This document shows positions 7,323-17,500 of a DNA stretch of 64,000 bases, piece after piece. The position numbers and the translations under genes were made by a program. Numbering within the stretch: the stretch's first letter is position 1; each line of letters starts with the position of its first letter. This DNA is from JAEUMY01 sp031394355 (lineage in GTDB: Bacteria; Pseudomonadota; Gammaproteobacteria; Burkholderiales; Usitatibacteraceae). The stretch is from contig JANNSU010000066.1 in assembly GCA_031394355.1 (NCBI GenBank), positions 1 through 64,000 of the forward strand, given 5' to 3'. The notes beneath the pieces are model-generated. The model had not been told where the DNA came from and ran no database searches. It saw only the letters and a list, made by a program, of their open reading frames with translations.

Positions 7323-9146
7323 GTGAACATCAAGAAATCCATCATCTTTGCGGCCAGTGGCATGGCCCTGTTGCTCATCGCCATGTGGCTCGCGGCCGGC
7401 TTGCCGACACGATTGATCGTGTCCGAGCTGGACAGCAACGCCCTCCTTGCGCTGGTGCTTCGATTCATGCGCAAGAGCGACTGGATTGCAACGCCGTTCT
7501 TCGTGGTGCTCGCGAGCAGCGCCACACTGTCCGCCGCGCTGGGCTTGCTGATTGCGCTCCGTCGCGGACTGGAGCAAGCCGCGCTGGACCTCGCGCTGGC
7601 CCTGGGTCTGGTCGCGTTTTTTCTGGCCATGGTTTTCCTCGCGCCGCTCACGCCGCTGCTCGCGCCTCACATCGCAGCATGGCCTGCTGCATTCTTGCTG
7701 GACGCCGCATCCCTGGCATCGGTCTTCTGTGCCGCGCATTTCTATCTGCGGTTCTGGCTCGGACATCCCCGCGCAGTAACTCGCGAGGAGGTCCTTGACT
7801 TCAACTGGCGCATCACTGAGCGGCAGATGCGCAATGTTCAAGGATGGCGCAAGCGCTGGTATTTGCGGAACCGGACCGAGGAGGAATGGGTCGCGCACGA
7901 GAGAGCGCGCGCGGCGCCGCTGGCGGCGCGTTCGTTCGACCTGTTCACTACACACCGTGGTCTCATGATTCAGCTGACCGTCGCGATGGTCGTTGCACTG
8001 CTGTGGCGACCGTGGGTGCATGCCTGGTCAAGCGACCCACTTCTGGTCTCCTTTTTCGCAATCGTGCCGATCTACATGCTGCTGCTCATGCCAGGCATCC
8101 AGGTCGCGTATCTGATTCGCCTTCACCGCGAACACGGCAGCCCGGAAGATGTGCGCAAGGTCGAGTGGATTCGGGCGGCCTATGTGGCGATTTTCGTGAT
8201 GCTGTTGCTGCCCTCGTGCACCCTGCCTCTGATCGTGGCCATCGGCTACGTAGGCGGCGAGCCCGTGATCATGTGGTTGATCAAGCATGCAGTGCTTGAA
8301 AAGTGGTTGCACGCTCTGCTCTTGACGTTCATGTCGACGCCATTGATCTATCTGCTTGCGCTGGGCGCATCGATTCTGGCCCGCGGGACCGTTGACCCCC
8401 GGCTTGCGTTGCGTCGCTTCACGCTGTGGACCCTGCTTGGCCTGGTGCTGACGTTCTTGTTCGTGCTGACCGAGCGCGCCCTGGCGCTGCAACTCGTCGC
8501 GTGGCTGACGCTGCCCGCAGAATCCGGTGCCGTGCTGGCCGGTGCCGTGGTCGCGGTGACCTTCATGCCCATTCGCCGTTTCATGGAGACATGGATACGT
8601 CGCCTGGTGGAGCGGTTGATGCCAACCGCGTTGCTGGCCTCGGGAGAGCGCAAGGAGGTTGCTGTTGCCCTGATCGACATCACGGGCTACACGGCCCTCT
8701 CGGCGAAGGATGAGTCTGCGGCCGTGATCGCGACCACCCTTCTGCAGAAGGAATGCCGCCGCGTTGCGGAGTTGCGCAATGGCCGTGTCATCAAGTCCAC
8801 CGGAGACGGTGCGTTACTCGCGTTTGAAACGGCGGAAGAGGCTGTCCATGCTGTCAGGGAGATTCATGATGGCTATGCCAAGGGCAGCGATGCGCTGAAC
8901 TTGCCCAATCTAAGCCTCCATTCGGGCCTTCACTGGGGCGAAGTGGTGGAGCTGCACGACGGCGACATCTATGGCCAGACCGTGAACACGACCGCGCGAA
9001 TTACAGACTTCGCCAAGGCGGGCGAGATCGTCCTGAGCGAAGCTTTGACAGCCATGCTGCCTCAACATGTCGCTGCCCTTGAGCCGGCCGGAGCGCAACG
9101 ATTCAAGAATATGCCGGAGCCAGTGAATTGCTTCAAATTGGCCTGA
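7323..9146 (+). CDS. Membrane-bound class III adenylate/guanylate cyclase
   Basis: 607 aa with two parts. Residues 1-430 carry many hydrophobic helices (for example IIFAASGMALLLIAMWLAAG, VALALGLVAFFLAMVFLAPL-type segments) and no named sensor domain. Residues ~440-605 are a class III nucleotide cyclase domain: VAVALIDITGYTALS (first metal Asp), STGDGALLAF (second metal Asp) and DIYGQTVNTTARI (Asn and Arg for transition-state binding). Predicted product cAMP or cGMP. GTG start at 7323 with GAGGAA about 9 nt upstream. It diverges from the M1 peptidase gene across 92 bp that must hold both promoters. The input signal is unknown. Confidence 0.85.
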   Translation: MNIKKSIIFAASGMALLLIAMWLAAGLPTRLIVSELDSNALLALVLRFMRKSDWIATPFFVVLASSATLSAALGLLIALRRGLEQAALDLALALGLVAFFLAMVFLAPLTPLLAPHIAAWPAAFLLDAASLASVFCAAHFYLRFWLGHPRAVTREEVLDFNWRITERQMRNVQGWRKRWYLRNRTEEEWVAHERARAAPLAARSFDLFTTHRGLMIQLTVAMVVALLWRPWVHAWSSDPLLVSFFAIVPIYMLLLMPGIQVAYLIRLHREHGSPEDVRKVEWIRAAYVAIFVMLLLPSCTLPLIVAIGYVGGEPVIMWLIKHAVLEKWLHALLLTFMSTPLIYLLALGASILARGTVDPRLALRRFTLWTLLGLVLTFLFVLTERALALQLVAWLTLPAESGAVLAGAVVAVTFMPIRRFMETWIRRLVERLMPTALLASGERKEVAVALIDITGYTALSAKDESAAVIATTLLQKECRRVAELRNGRVIKSTGDGALLAFETAEEAVHAVREIHDGYAKGSDALNLPNLSLHSGLHWGEVVELHDGDIYGQTVNTTARITDFAKAGEIVLSEALTAMLPQHVAALEPAGAQRFKNMPEPVNCFKLA

Positions 9147-9153
9147 CTGCGGG

Positions 9154-9171
9154 CTTGCGAATATTCGCAAG
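9154..9171. repeat. Iterated palindrome, extended to 18 bp
   Basis: CTTGCGAATATTCGCAAG is perfectly self-complementary; the 12-bp core is 9157-9168. It sits 7 bp after the cyclase stop and 27 bp before the lipoprotein start. It could fold in RNA but has no T-run. Confidence 0.85.
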
Positions 9172-9198
9172 GCAATCCGCTCCGCTACACTGCGGGGC

Positions 9199-9753
9199 AT
9201 GAACTCCTATCAAGTCTTTGCCCGTGTTGGTGCCGTCTGCGTGCTTTCCATCGCCCTGCTCACAGGCTGCGCCACCAACGCGCTACTGCCAAAGGAGCTT
9301 TCCATGTCTGCCGTGGAGCTGACCACGCGCATGGAAAAGCGATTCCCGGTCGAGCGCACTGCCGGTGGCCTGGTCGATGTCACGTTCTCGAAGCCCGTGG
9401 TGAGCTTTGCCTCACCACGCATGATGACGCGCCTGAACGTGAGCGGGCGAATGCTCATGTCCAACAGCCTGGCCGAGGGCACGCTGACATTGTCGGGAAT
9501 ACCGCACTACGACCCCTCTGTGCGCGGACTCTTCCTGAAGGACGCAAGGGTGGATCGCGTCGATCTGGGCCGTATGCCCGAAGCCTTGTCCGTGGCCCTG
9601 GCGCGGTTGGCAACCCAACTCGTGAAGACCCAGTTTGAAGAGAAACCCTTTCACACATTTCGCGAAGAGGACTTCACGAAGTTTGGCATCGGCTATGAAC
9701 CGCTGGGGTTGAGCGTGCGTAACGATGCGCTGGTGCTGACGCTGCGCCGCTGA
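9199..9753 (+). CDS. DUF1439-type (YceB-like) lipoprotein
   Basis: 184 aa with a lipoprotein signal peptide ending in LLTGC (Cys about residue 26). The rest (LTTRMEKRFPVERTAGGLVD, LNVSGRMLMSNSLAEGTLTL, FLKDARVDRVDLGRMPE) matches the DUF1439/YceB layout of an elongated lipid-binding-like beta fold. This family is attached to the outer membrane and its role is unknown. The ATG at 9199 is the only sensible start because the signal peptide begins there. It follows the cyclase gene by 52 bp, a gap that holds an 18-bp palindrome. Confidence 0.75.
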   Translation: MNSYQVFARVGAVCVLSIALLTGCATNALLPKELSMSAVELTTRMEKRFPVERTAGGLVDVTFSKPVVSFASPRMMTRLNVSGRMLMSNSLAEGTLTLSGIPHYDPSVRGLFLKDARVDRVDLGRMPEALSVALARLATQLVKTQFEEKPFHTFREEDFTKFGIGYEPLGLSVRNDALVLTLRR

Positions 9754-9844
9754 CCCGCCGATGGGCTTGGGGCAAGAACACGCCGTCAGATTCCTGCCCG
9801 CTTTCAGGCTCGATGCATCAGCAGGACCGGGCCGCGTCGCACCG

Positions 9845-9850
9845 TATAAT
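9845..9850 (+). promoter_or_regulatory. Possible -10 element of uppP
   Basis: A perfect TATAAT lies 11 nt before the uppP start codon. No good -35 box is seen 17 nt upstream (CAGGAC). If used, the transcript would have a very short leader. Confidence 0.35.
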
Positions 9851-9861
9851 TCAGCCCACGC

Positions 9862-10671
9862 ATGGATCCCATCCTCCTCTTCAAGGCGTTCATCCTCGGC
9901 ATCGTCGAGGGACTGACCGAATTCCTCCCCGTTTCCTCAACGGGCCATCTCATCATCGTCTCCGACCTGATGGGCGTGAATGATGAGAAGGGCAAGATAT
10001 TCGATATCGTGATCCAGCTGGGCGCGATTCTGGCGGTGGTATGGGAGTACCGTGCGCGCTTCATGGCGGCATTCACTGGTGTTACGCATGATCCGAAGCA
10101 GCAGCGCTTCGTGTTGAACCTGTTCGTGGCGTTCCTGCCGGCGGCGATTCTCGGTCTCGCCTTCGCGAGTCACATCAAGAAGTTCCTGTTCAACCCCACA
10201 GCCGTTGCGATCGCGCTGATCGTGGGCGCGCTGGTGATCTTCTGGGTGGAGCGTCGCAAGGATGCGCCTGTACGAGTGATGACTGTCGACGACATGACGT
10301 GGCAGGACGCACTGAGGGTGGGCCTGGCGCAGTGCTTCTCGCTCATTCCCGGCACATCCCGCTCCGGCGCGACGATCATTGGCGGCATGCTGTTCGGTCT
10401 GTCACGAAAGACTGCAACCGAGTTCTCCTTTTTCCTCGCGGTGCCGATCATGTTTGCCGCTACGGGGTATCAGCTGGTCAAGTATCGCGATCTGTTTGTC
10501 GCCGCCGACATTGCGCCCTTCGCAGTCGGCTTTGTTGTGTCCTTCATTGCGGCACTCATTGCGGTGCGCGCGTTGGTGCGATTCGTGGCGACGCATGACT
10601 TCCGAATATTCGCGTGGTACCGCATCGTGCTGGGTGTCGCGGTGCTGGCGTACTTCCACCTCATCACTTGA
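9862..10671 (+). CDS. uppP: Undecaprenyl-diphosphatase UppP (BacA)
   Basis: 269 aa, the usual length. Both family signatures are present: GIVEGLTEFLPVSSTGHLII near residue 13 and LIPGTSRSGATIIGGMLFGL near residue 160, which form the active site. Seven to eight hydrophobic helices follow the expected pattern. The enzyme dephosphorylates undecaprenyl pyrophosphate in the inner membrane to recycle the lipid carrier for peptidoglycan and other envelope polymers. A one-mismatch copy of the repeated palindrome lies near the C-terminus (read RIFA), and an exact copy lies just after the stop. Confidence 0.95.
   Translation: MDPILLFKAFILGIVEGLTEFLPVSSTGHLIIVSDLMGVNDEKGKIFDIVIQLGAILAVVWEYRARFMAAFTGVTHDPKQQRFVLNLFVAFLPAAILGLAFASHIKKFLFNPTAVAIALIVGALVIFWVERRKDAPVRVMTVDDMTWQDALRVGLAQCFSLIPGTSRSGATIIGGMLFGLSRKTATEFSFFLAVPIMFAATGYQLVKYRDLFVAADIAPFAVGFVVSFIAALIAVRALVRFVATHDFRIFAWYRIVLGVAVLAYFHLIT
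10602..10613. repeat. Iterated palindrome, one outer mismatch (CCGAATATTCGC)
   Basis: Inside uppP, read as RIFA in DFRIFAWYRIVLG. The inner 10 bp are perfect. Aromatic and Tyr-Arg residues here are common in UppP, so protein constraint may contribute. Confidence 0.55.
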
Positions 10672-10693
10672 GCGTTGGGGCCATGACCCGGAT

Positions 10694-10705
10694 GCGAATA
10701 TTCGC
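10694..10705. repeat. Iterated palindrome GCGAATATTCGC
   Basis: Exact copy in the 48-bp gap between the convergent uppP and FecR-domain genes. Confidence 0.85.
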
Positions 10706-10719
10706 GTAACGGGGCCTGG

Positions 10720-11463
10720 CTATTTTGTGAACCACTCCGGCACGAGGATCGGAGAGCGTCGACCCACGCACTTCTCCAGGATGTCCATCTCCTCGTTGGT
10801 GTGGGTTTCAAACGGGGCAGGCCGGAAGCGCGAGCCATCGGTTGCCTGCAGGGCAACGAGCCGAGGCGTGTGGTTGCGCGATTCGATGGTCTCGCGATCC
10901 TTGGGATCGTCGTTCGACGCAAGATCGACGGTGCCCCAGCAGGTACAGAAATAGGTGCCGTTACCGCGGGTCTCGACATACACGCCAGTGCCGCGGATGC
11001 CTGCCGTGATGGTGCCTGCGCTCAAGCGACGTTGGCCTGACGCACGCCGAAAAACCGCACCGAAGGCGCCGGTCACCAGTCGCAACAAGCCAATACGATC
11101 CTTGTTGTCGTCGCTCGGCGTGAGCAATAGCTCACTGCGACTACGCAGCATGTAGGCGTCCTCACCGACAATGAACACGATGTAGCCGTCACTGCCGGTC
11201 ATGACCTTGTCGCCGACCCTGATACGAGTAGCGCGTGTTGCAAGCTGGCCGTTGACAAGCACCGTCCCGCGCAAGTCGTGGATTTCTGTCTTGATCTGTC
11301 CGCTGGCTGGTGCCATGACGCTTGCCGCAAGTGCCGCTGACGCCAACAGGAATGTGCGGCGGGCAGCGCGGTGGGACACACCGGCTACTTGTCCAAGATG
11401 CGGGCCGTCTTCAACCGGCTCGGCAGGGAATCGGTCAGACGGGAATAATGTGGAATGGGCCAT
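10720..11463 (-). CDS. FecR-domain protein with Tat-like signal
   Basis: 247 aa. After a ~30-residue cytoplasmic leader comes a twin-arginine style signal (HRAARRTFLLASAALAASVM), then a FecR domain: LRGTVLVNGQLATRATRIRV, GDKVMTGSDGYIVFIVGEDA, LRLVTGAFGAVF and GIRGTGVYVE. FecR domains bind signals in the periplasm, and most partner with an ECF sigma factor, but none is adjacent. Start ATG at 11463 with GGGAGA about 9 nt upstream. It lies 65 bp downstream of chpA on the same strand, so it may be read from the Pil-Chp operon. Function unknown. Confidence 0.75.
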   Translation of the reverse strand: MAHSTLFPSDRFPAEPVEDGPHLGQVAGVSHRAARRTFLLASAALAASVMAPASGQIKTEIHDLRGTVLVNGQLATRATRIRVGDKVMTGSDGYIVFIVGEDAYMLRSRSELLLTPSDDNKDRIGLLRLVTGAFGAVFRRASGQRRLSAGTITAGIRGTGVYVETRGNGTYFCTCWGTVDLASNDDPKDRETIESRNHTPRLVALQATDGSRFRPAPFETHTNEEMDILEKCVGRRSPILVPEWFTK

Positions 11464-11528
11464 GAGGATGTGTCTCCCGCAGTTGCCGTTGCTTACACCA
11501 GGCGCTGGTACCGGGCGTTCATACAGGA

Positions 11529-14500
11529 TCAGGGCGATTCATGCCTCGCAACACCGATGTACTGGCGGATGAGCGCGAGGAGTTGGTCTTCCTGGTAGGG
11601 CTTGCCCATGTACTCGTTCACGCCAATTTCCATCGCATGGTTACGATGCTTGTCAGCCGTGCGCGAGGTAATCATGATGATGGGAATCTTGCCGAATTTC
11701 GCATCGGCACGGACGTTGCGCGCGAATTCGAAACCATCCATGCGCGGCATCTCGATGTCGAGCAGGATGATGGCGGGCTGGATGTCCTGCAGTTGCTTCA
11801 ACCCGTCGATGCCGTCTTTGGCGGTGGCCACTTCGTAGCCTTCACGCGTGAGCATCCGGCTCGTGATCTTGCGCACGGTGAGTGAATCGTCTACCACCAT
11901 GACGAGTGGCACTGTCGGGGCCGGTGCTGCGATAACGGGCTCGGCAGCCTCCGGGCCATCCGGATCGCCGGCCATCGTGGTCCGTGCGAGCACAGTGGGT
12001 TGCGGCTCTGGTGTGGTCAGGACATCAGTTTCGATGGCGACCGCAGCCCCCGCTGCTTCGCGGAATATGAGGTGGACCGGGTTCAGGATCAGCACGATCT
12101 GACCATTACCCAGCACCGTGGCGCCGGATACGCCAGGCAGACGGGCGAGCTGCGGCCCGATCTGTTTCACCACGACTTCGCGATTGCCAATGATTTCATC
12201 GATCTGCACCGCAGCGCGTTGCTGGCCGCTCTTGGCGAGGATGGCGTAGGCACGCTTCAGCACCGACTGCTGCGGAATGCCGCCCAGCAGGGCCTCCAGC
12301 GAGCGGAAGGGATAGCGATTTCCTTTCCAGTCGATGCCGGTCATGGACAGCATGCCGTCGTATTTCTTGCCCTTGTATTCCTGGACCTGCTCGACCATCA
12401 CCGAGGGGATGGCGTACATGTTTTCGCCCACGCGGACCATGACCGCCTGGGTGACCGCAAGCGTGAGGGGAAGGGTGATGACAAACGTGGTGCCCTTGCC
12501 GTAGATCGACGACATCTCGATCCGGCCACCAAGCGAAACGATTTCGTTCTTGACCACGTCCATGCCCACACCACGGCCGGAGATGGCGGTCACTTCGCTG
12601 GCGGTGGAGAAGCCCGGCATGAAGATGAATTGGGCGAGCTGATCCTCGGGCAGGTCGTCAGACGCCTGCATGAGTCCCGCTTCGATGGCGCGCGTGCGGA
12701 TGCGCGGATAGTTGAGGCCGGCGCCGTCGTCACGCACGGTCAACACGACTTCGTTGCCGACCTGGTTGGCGTCAATGCTGATTTCGCCAATTTCGATTTT
12801 GCCCGACTCCGCGCGCCGTTCCGGTGTTTCCAGGCCGTGCGCAACGGCATTGCGAATCAGGTGCTCGAACGGCGCAGTGATTTTTTCCAGCACGGAGCGG
12901 TCCAGCTCGACGCGTGCGCCGCGGAATTCGAGGTTGACCTTCTTGTTCAGCTCCTTGGCGGTCTGGCGAACGATACGGTAGAGGCGATCCTGCAGGTTGC
13001 CCAACGGCACCAGCCGCACGCCCATCAACCCCTGCTGCAGGTCACGGTTCAGGCGGCCCTGGTGCGTCAGCGCTGCATCCACCTCATCGAGGTTCTTCTG
13101 CAAGCTCTGCTGCAACGTAACCACGTCATACAGGCTCTCGGCCAGGAATCGGGTGACTTCCTGCATGCGGGAGAACCGGTCGAACTCAAGGGGATCGAAA
13201 GTCTCGGAGTGTTCATCACGCTCCTTGATGCGCGAGGACATCGCCGACTCGGCCTCGATCTCGATCTCGCGAAGCTGAACCCGCATGCGGGTCACGTTCT
13301 CGGCAAGTTCGGCAATGCTGCGCTTGAAGGTGGTCATCTCGCCATCGACCCGGGAACGGGTAATGGCCAGCTCACCGGCTTCGTTCACGAAGCGGTCAAT
13401 GAGGTCCGCATTGACGCGCAGCAGTGCCTGGCGTTCACGGCCCTCGATCTGCACTTCCTCGCGCATGGCTGCCGCGGCGGCGGCCATGACGGCAATGGCG
13501 CCCGGCTTGTCCTTTTGATGCTCGAACAGATCAGAAATCGGCACTTCGATCGCAGGCAGCAACTCTTTGCCCGCATCAAGGCGATCTATGGAGCCGGTAA
13601 AGCGGTCCCAGTACTCATCGACGCGGTCGAATCGGCCCGTTGCTGGCGCACCTTCGGCGTCCATCTCGACGATCTGGGTTTCGATGACGTGGGCAAGTTC
13701 CCCCAGCCGCATGAGGCCGGCCATGCGTGCACTGCCCTTGAGCGTGTGCATGTGCCGGGACAGCTCGACAACAGGTGAGTGGTCTGTCGGCGTCAACTTC
13801 CATGCACGCAGACTCTCACCAACACTTGGGACGATTTCCTTTGCTTCTTCCAGGAAGATGGGCAGAAGGTCGGTGTCAATGTCATCCTGAATGCGGCGCT
13901 TGTCCTTGCCGGCTTCAAATGGTGCAGAGGCATCGTCGGGTGCTGCCGGGACATCGCCGACAGCCATTGCGGGAGATGTAAGTGGTGGCGCGAAGGCAGA
14001 TTGGGTCGGCGCAGATGCCGTGACCACGGGGGCTTCGACTGCAACGGGAGCAGGCTCCGGCGCAGCCGTCGACGAAACGAGGGCATCAACAGCGACTTGC
14101 TCATCGGCCGCAACGAATCCGGCTGCGGCCACACCCGCGCCAGCAAGGCCGGCGACCACACCCCCCACGATACTGCCGAAATTGAGCGCCGGTTCAGGCG
14201 CATCCACGGGGGGAACAACCAGTGCCGCTGTCTCGACTGAGGGCGGCTCATCAAAGAATGCCGCATCGACTTCCGTGACAACCTCAGACAGCGGCAGCGG
14301 TTCTGCTTCAGGCAGCGGCGGTACGGCATCCGACGCGAGGGCTTGTTCCGCCGAGAATTCGACTACGGAAACCGGCTCGGCTGCCACATCGGTTTGCGCG
14401 GTTGCTGGCTCTGCCGCAAACAGGCCAATAACCTCCTCGTCAGGCGTTGGCACAGTCAGGTCCACCGCTGCCGGCAGCTCCGCCGGGGACGGCTCGTCAA

Positions 14501-17500
14501 AGAACGCTGCGATCTCGGGTGACTCGGTTTGCTGAGGCTCTGCCGGCGGTGCGGGCTCGACCGTTGTCGGCACAGGCGCGTCGAGGAAGCTGAAGTCTGG
14601 TGCCGCCTCAGCAGGCAAAGGCGGTGGCAGCGGCGGTGGCGCAGTGCCCAGATCCAACGCGGGCATGTCGAACTTCATCTCTGCCGCCGTTGCAGGAGCT
14701 TCCGGGGCTGGCTCCAGCGCCGGCATCGCCAGGTCAAAAGGCAGATCGGAAACAGGAGCCGCTACAGCTTGTTCGGCTGGGCTGTTTGTGCGAGCCTCGA
14801 CCTCCGGCACAGCGGCTGTGAGGAAATCGAACGCAGCAACATCGATCGGACCCCCATCTTCGGCAGGTGATGTCGTTGAAGCGTCGGACGCCATCACTTC
14901 TGCAGCGGCTGGGGCTTCGGCCGATACCGCTGCCTCAACTGGCGCATCCGGTTGCAGGCCGTAAAAGCGGCCCGTGCGAATCATCGTATCTTCGCCCTGT
15001 CGCTCCGACTGCAAGATGCGCTCACTCAGACCGTCGATCTCGGCTGCCAGGTCGGGCCGCCCCAAGGGTGAAGCGCGATCTTTCAAGGACGCAATCATGT
15101 GTCCAAGCACATCAACCGCGTTCCGCACCTTCGCCAATTCATCAGGCTGGCGCGTCGTCGGAATTTCTATCGCTGTCTTGGCCCACTTTTCCAGCGCATG
15201 AGCAAGCTCTGAAAGCGTCAAGATTCCCGTGGTGTTGGAAGAGCCGGTCAACGTGTGCGCAGCGCGCATGAATTCATGGGAGACCGCAATCGTCGAATCC
15301 GCCTCCAGCGCAGCGCATTCGCGTTGCAGCGTCTGCAGATGATCCTGTGCCTCCTCGAGATAGATATCGAAAAGCGGGGCAAATATGATGATGTCGCCAA
15401 TGGCGATATGGTCGTCTGGCATTGCTGGCTCGGCAGGCTCTTCCACAGCCATGTCGAGTGCAGCCACCACGGGTTCCGGCACAACCGGGGCGGCGTCTCC
15501 CGGGAACACAGGCTCCTTGTCGCTCTTGATCGCTTCTGCGAGCCCGAAAATGACCGAGCCGTCTATCGCAGCGCGGCCCGTCTGCTGCAAATCATTCACC
15601 CATTGCGAGAAGGACCGCGCCGAGAAGCCGATGAACTTCATCAGGCTGGACGAGGCGGATTTGTCCTCCTTGAGCCACTTGTTCATGACCTGCTCTGCCT
15701 GCCACGCGACCTCTCCCAGATCGGTGAGTCCAACCATCCGACCGCTTCCCTTCAGCGTATGGAACCCACGACGAATGGTGGTGAGCGCCTCTCTGTCACC
15801 GGGCGATGCCTTGACGCTATCCAGGTTCTCCTCGATGGTGGCGACAACTTCGTCGGCCTCTTCAAGGAAGATCTCCAGCAGCTCGGCATCGACCTCGGAG
15901 CCTTCCTTGTCCAGTAGCTGCACCGACTGCGCCGACGGCTCAGGCATATTCGTGGGCGCTGTTGGGGCGATGATGCTGAGCGCCTCGTGCAAACCGGTCT
16001 TTCCGGGATCCGCCGCCGTCTCCAGCAAAGAGAGCGCCTTGGATGACTGTTCGATGGTGTCCTTGTCGGCAACAACTTCGGCGTCACGCCGGATATCTTC
16101 CACCGCCTGCTTCAGCTGGTCGCGCGTAGCCGTGCGTTCAGGCTGGCTCTTCCATTCCTGATAGAGCTCCTGCGCTTTTTGCTTCTGCTCTTCCACATCC
16201 GCTGCCGATACGGAAGACTTTACGGCTGGCTTGACTTCTTGCGGCTTCTCGGCGAGCCCGAAACGGAACAAGGCAGGCATCAGGGACTCAAGCGGGTGGG
16301 CGGTGCCCTGCTGCAGCGCGCCTATGTATAGCCCCAGTGCCGACACACCTTCAGCAACACTTTCGGCGTCCTCTCCCTCTCCCTTGCTGGCACCGCTGGC
16401 GTAATCCGCCACGCGCCTTGCAATGAGCTGATTCAGCGCAGCCGCCTCGTTGAGATCCAGAATCGCCAGCGCACCTTGGACCTGGTTGAACAACGAAGCC
16501 AACGGCTTCAGCTCGCCCGCTTTGAGCGGATCCCGGAAGTATCCGTCCAGCACTTGCTCAATCTGCTGCAGGTTGACCTGAACTTCCTGCCCCACTTGGA
16601 AGATCAGCAGGCGCTCCTGGGCGCGACGACTCATGTCATCCATAAGCCCAGCAGCAGCCGGGTCGATGGCCGGCAGCACGGCGCCACTCTGTGCGGATGT
16701 CACTCGACCGGCAACACTGCGCGCCTGCGCAGAAAACTCGGGACCAAGCCGGAAGAAGTTTTCCAGCGAGTTCTCCAGGAACAACATGGCTGTGGCGACT
16801 TCAAGGGCCACCGTCTCTGAAGCCGACAATGAGGATGAGCGCAGGCTGGCCCCCACGCTACCTATCGCGCGGAACACCAGCGTGATGTCCGGATTGCCCA
16901 CCTTTGTGCTGGTCTGCACCAACAGCTCTGCCTGCTTCACAAACCCCTCGATGACGCTGCGGTTGCCAGAGGTAAACTTGAGCCATGCATCTTTGAGCTG
17001 TGCGGTCTGGTCACGCAAGGTTCGCAACGCGCTCTTGACGCTCTCGTTCGCGGCATCGCCCCGGGCCTGCTCATCTTGTGCCAGCAAATCCTCGAGACTG
17101 AACAGTGAACGAATCTGACGTATGCGATCGGAGTTGGCCGAGCTCTTGCCGACAACGAGAAGAAGATCGCGGAACAGACGTTCCGGTACTCGTTGCGTAC
17201 CCTCTTGCAGCATCTTGATCTGCTGATCGATCTTGCCAAACAATGCGACGGCAATCGATCGCTGATCAGCGCTGCTCTGGGCAACCGCATCCAGAAAACC
17301 GCTGGCAGTGAACCAGAACGTGCGCGACGCCGAATGCAACTGAAGCGCCTCGACACCCAGCACGGCTTCCTTCATGAGACGTACGCCGTTGTCGAAGTCC
17401 TTGTCGCGGAGAAGTTTCAGCAAGCCTGCCTGGAACGAACCGCGTTTCAGTTTGAGGGAATGCTCCAGCATTTCGCGGGTCGGTACGACAACCGTATCTT

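Noticed and set aside
12000..13778. 592-codon plus-strand open frame inside chpA
   Set aside because: Antisense shadow of the conserved CheA kinase region.
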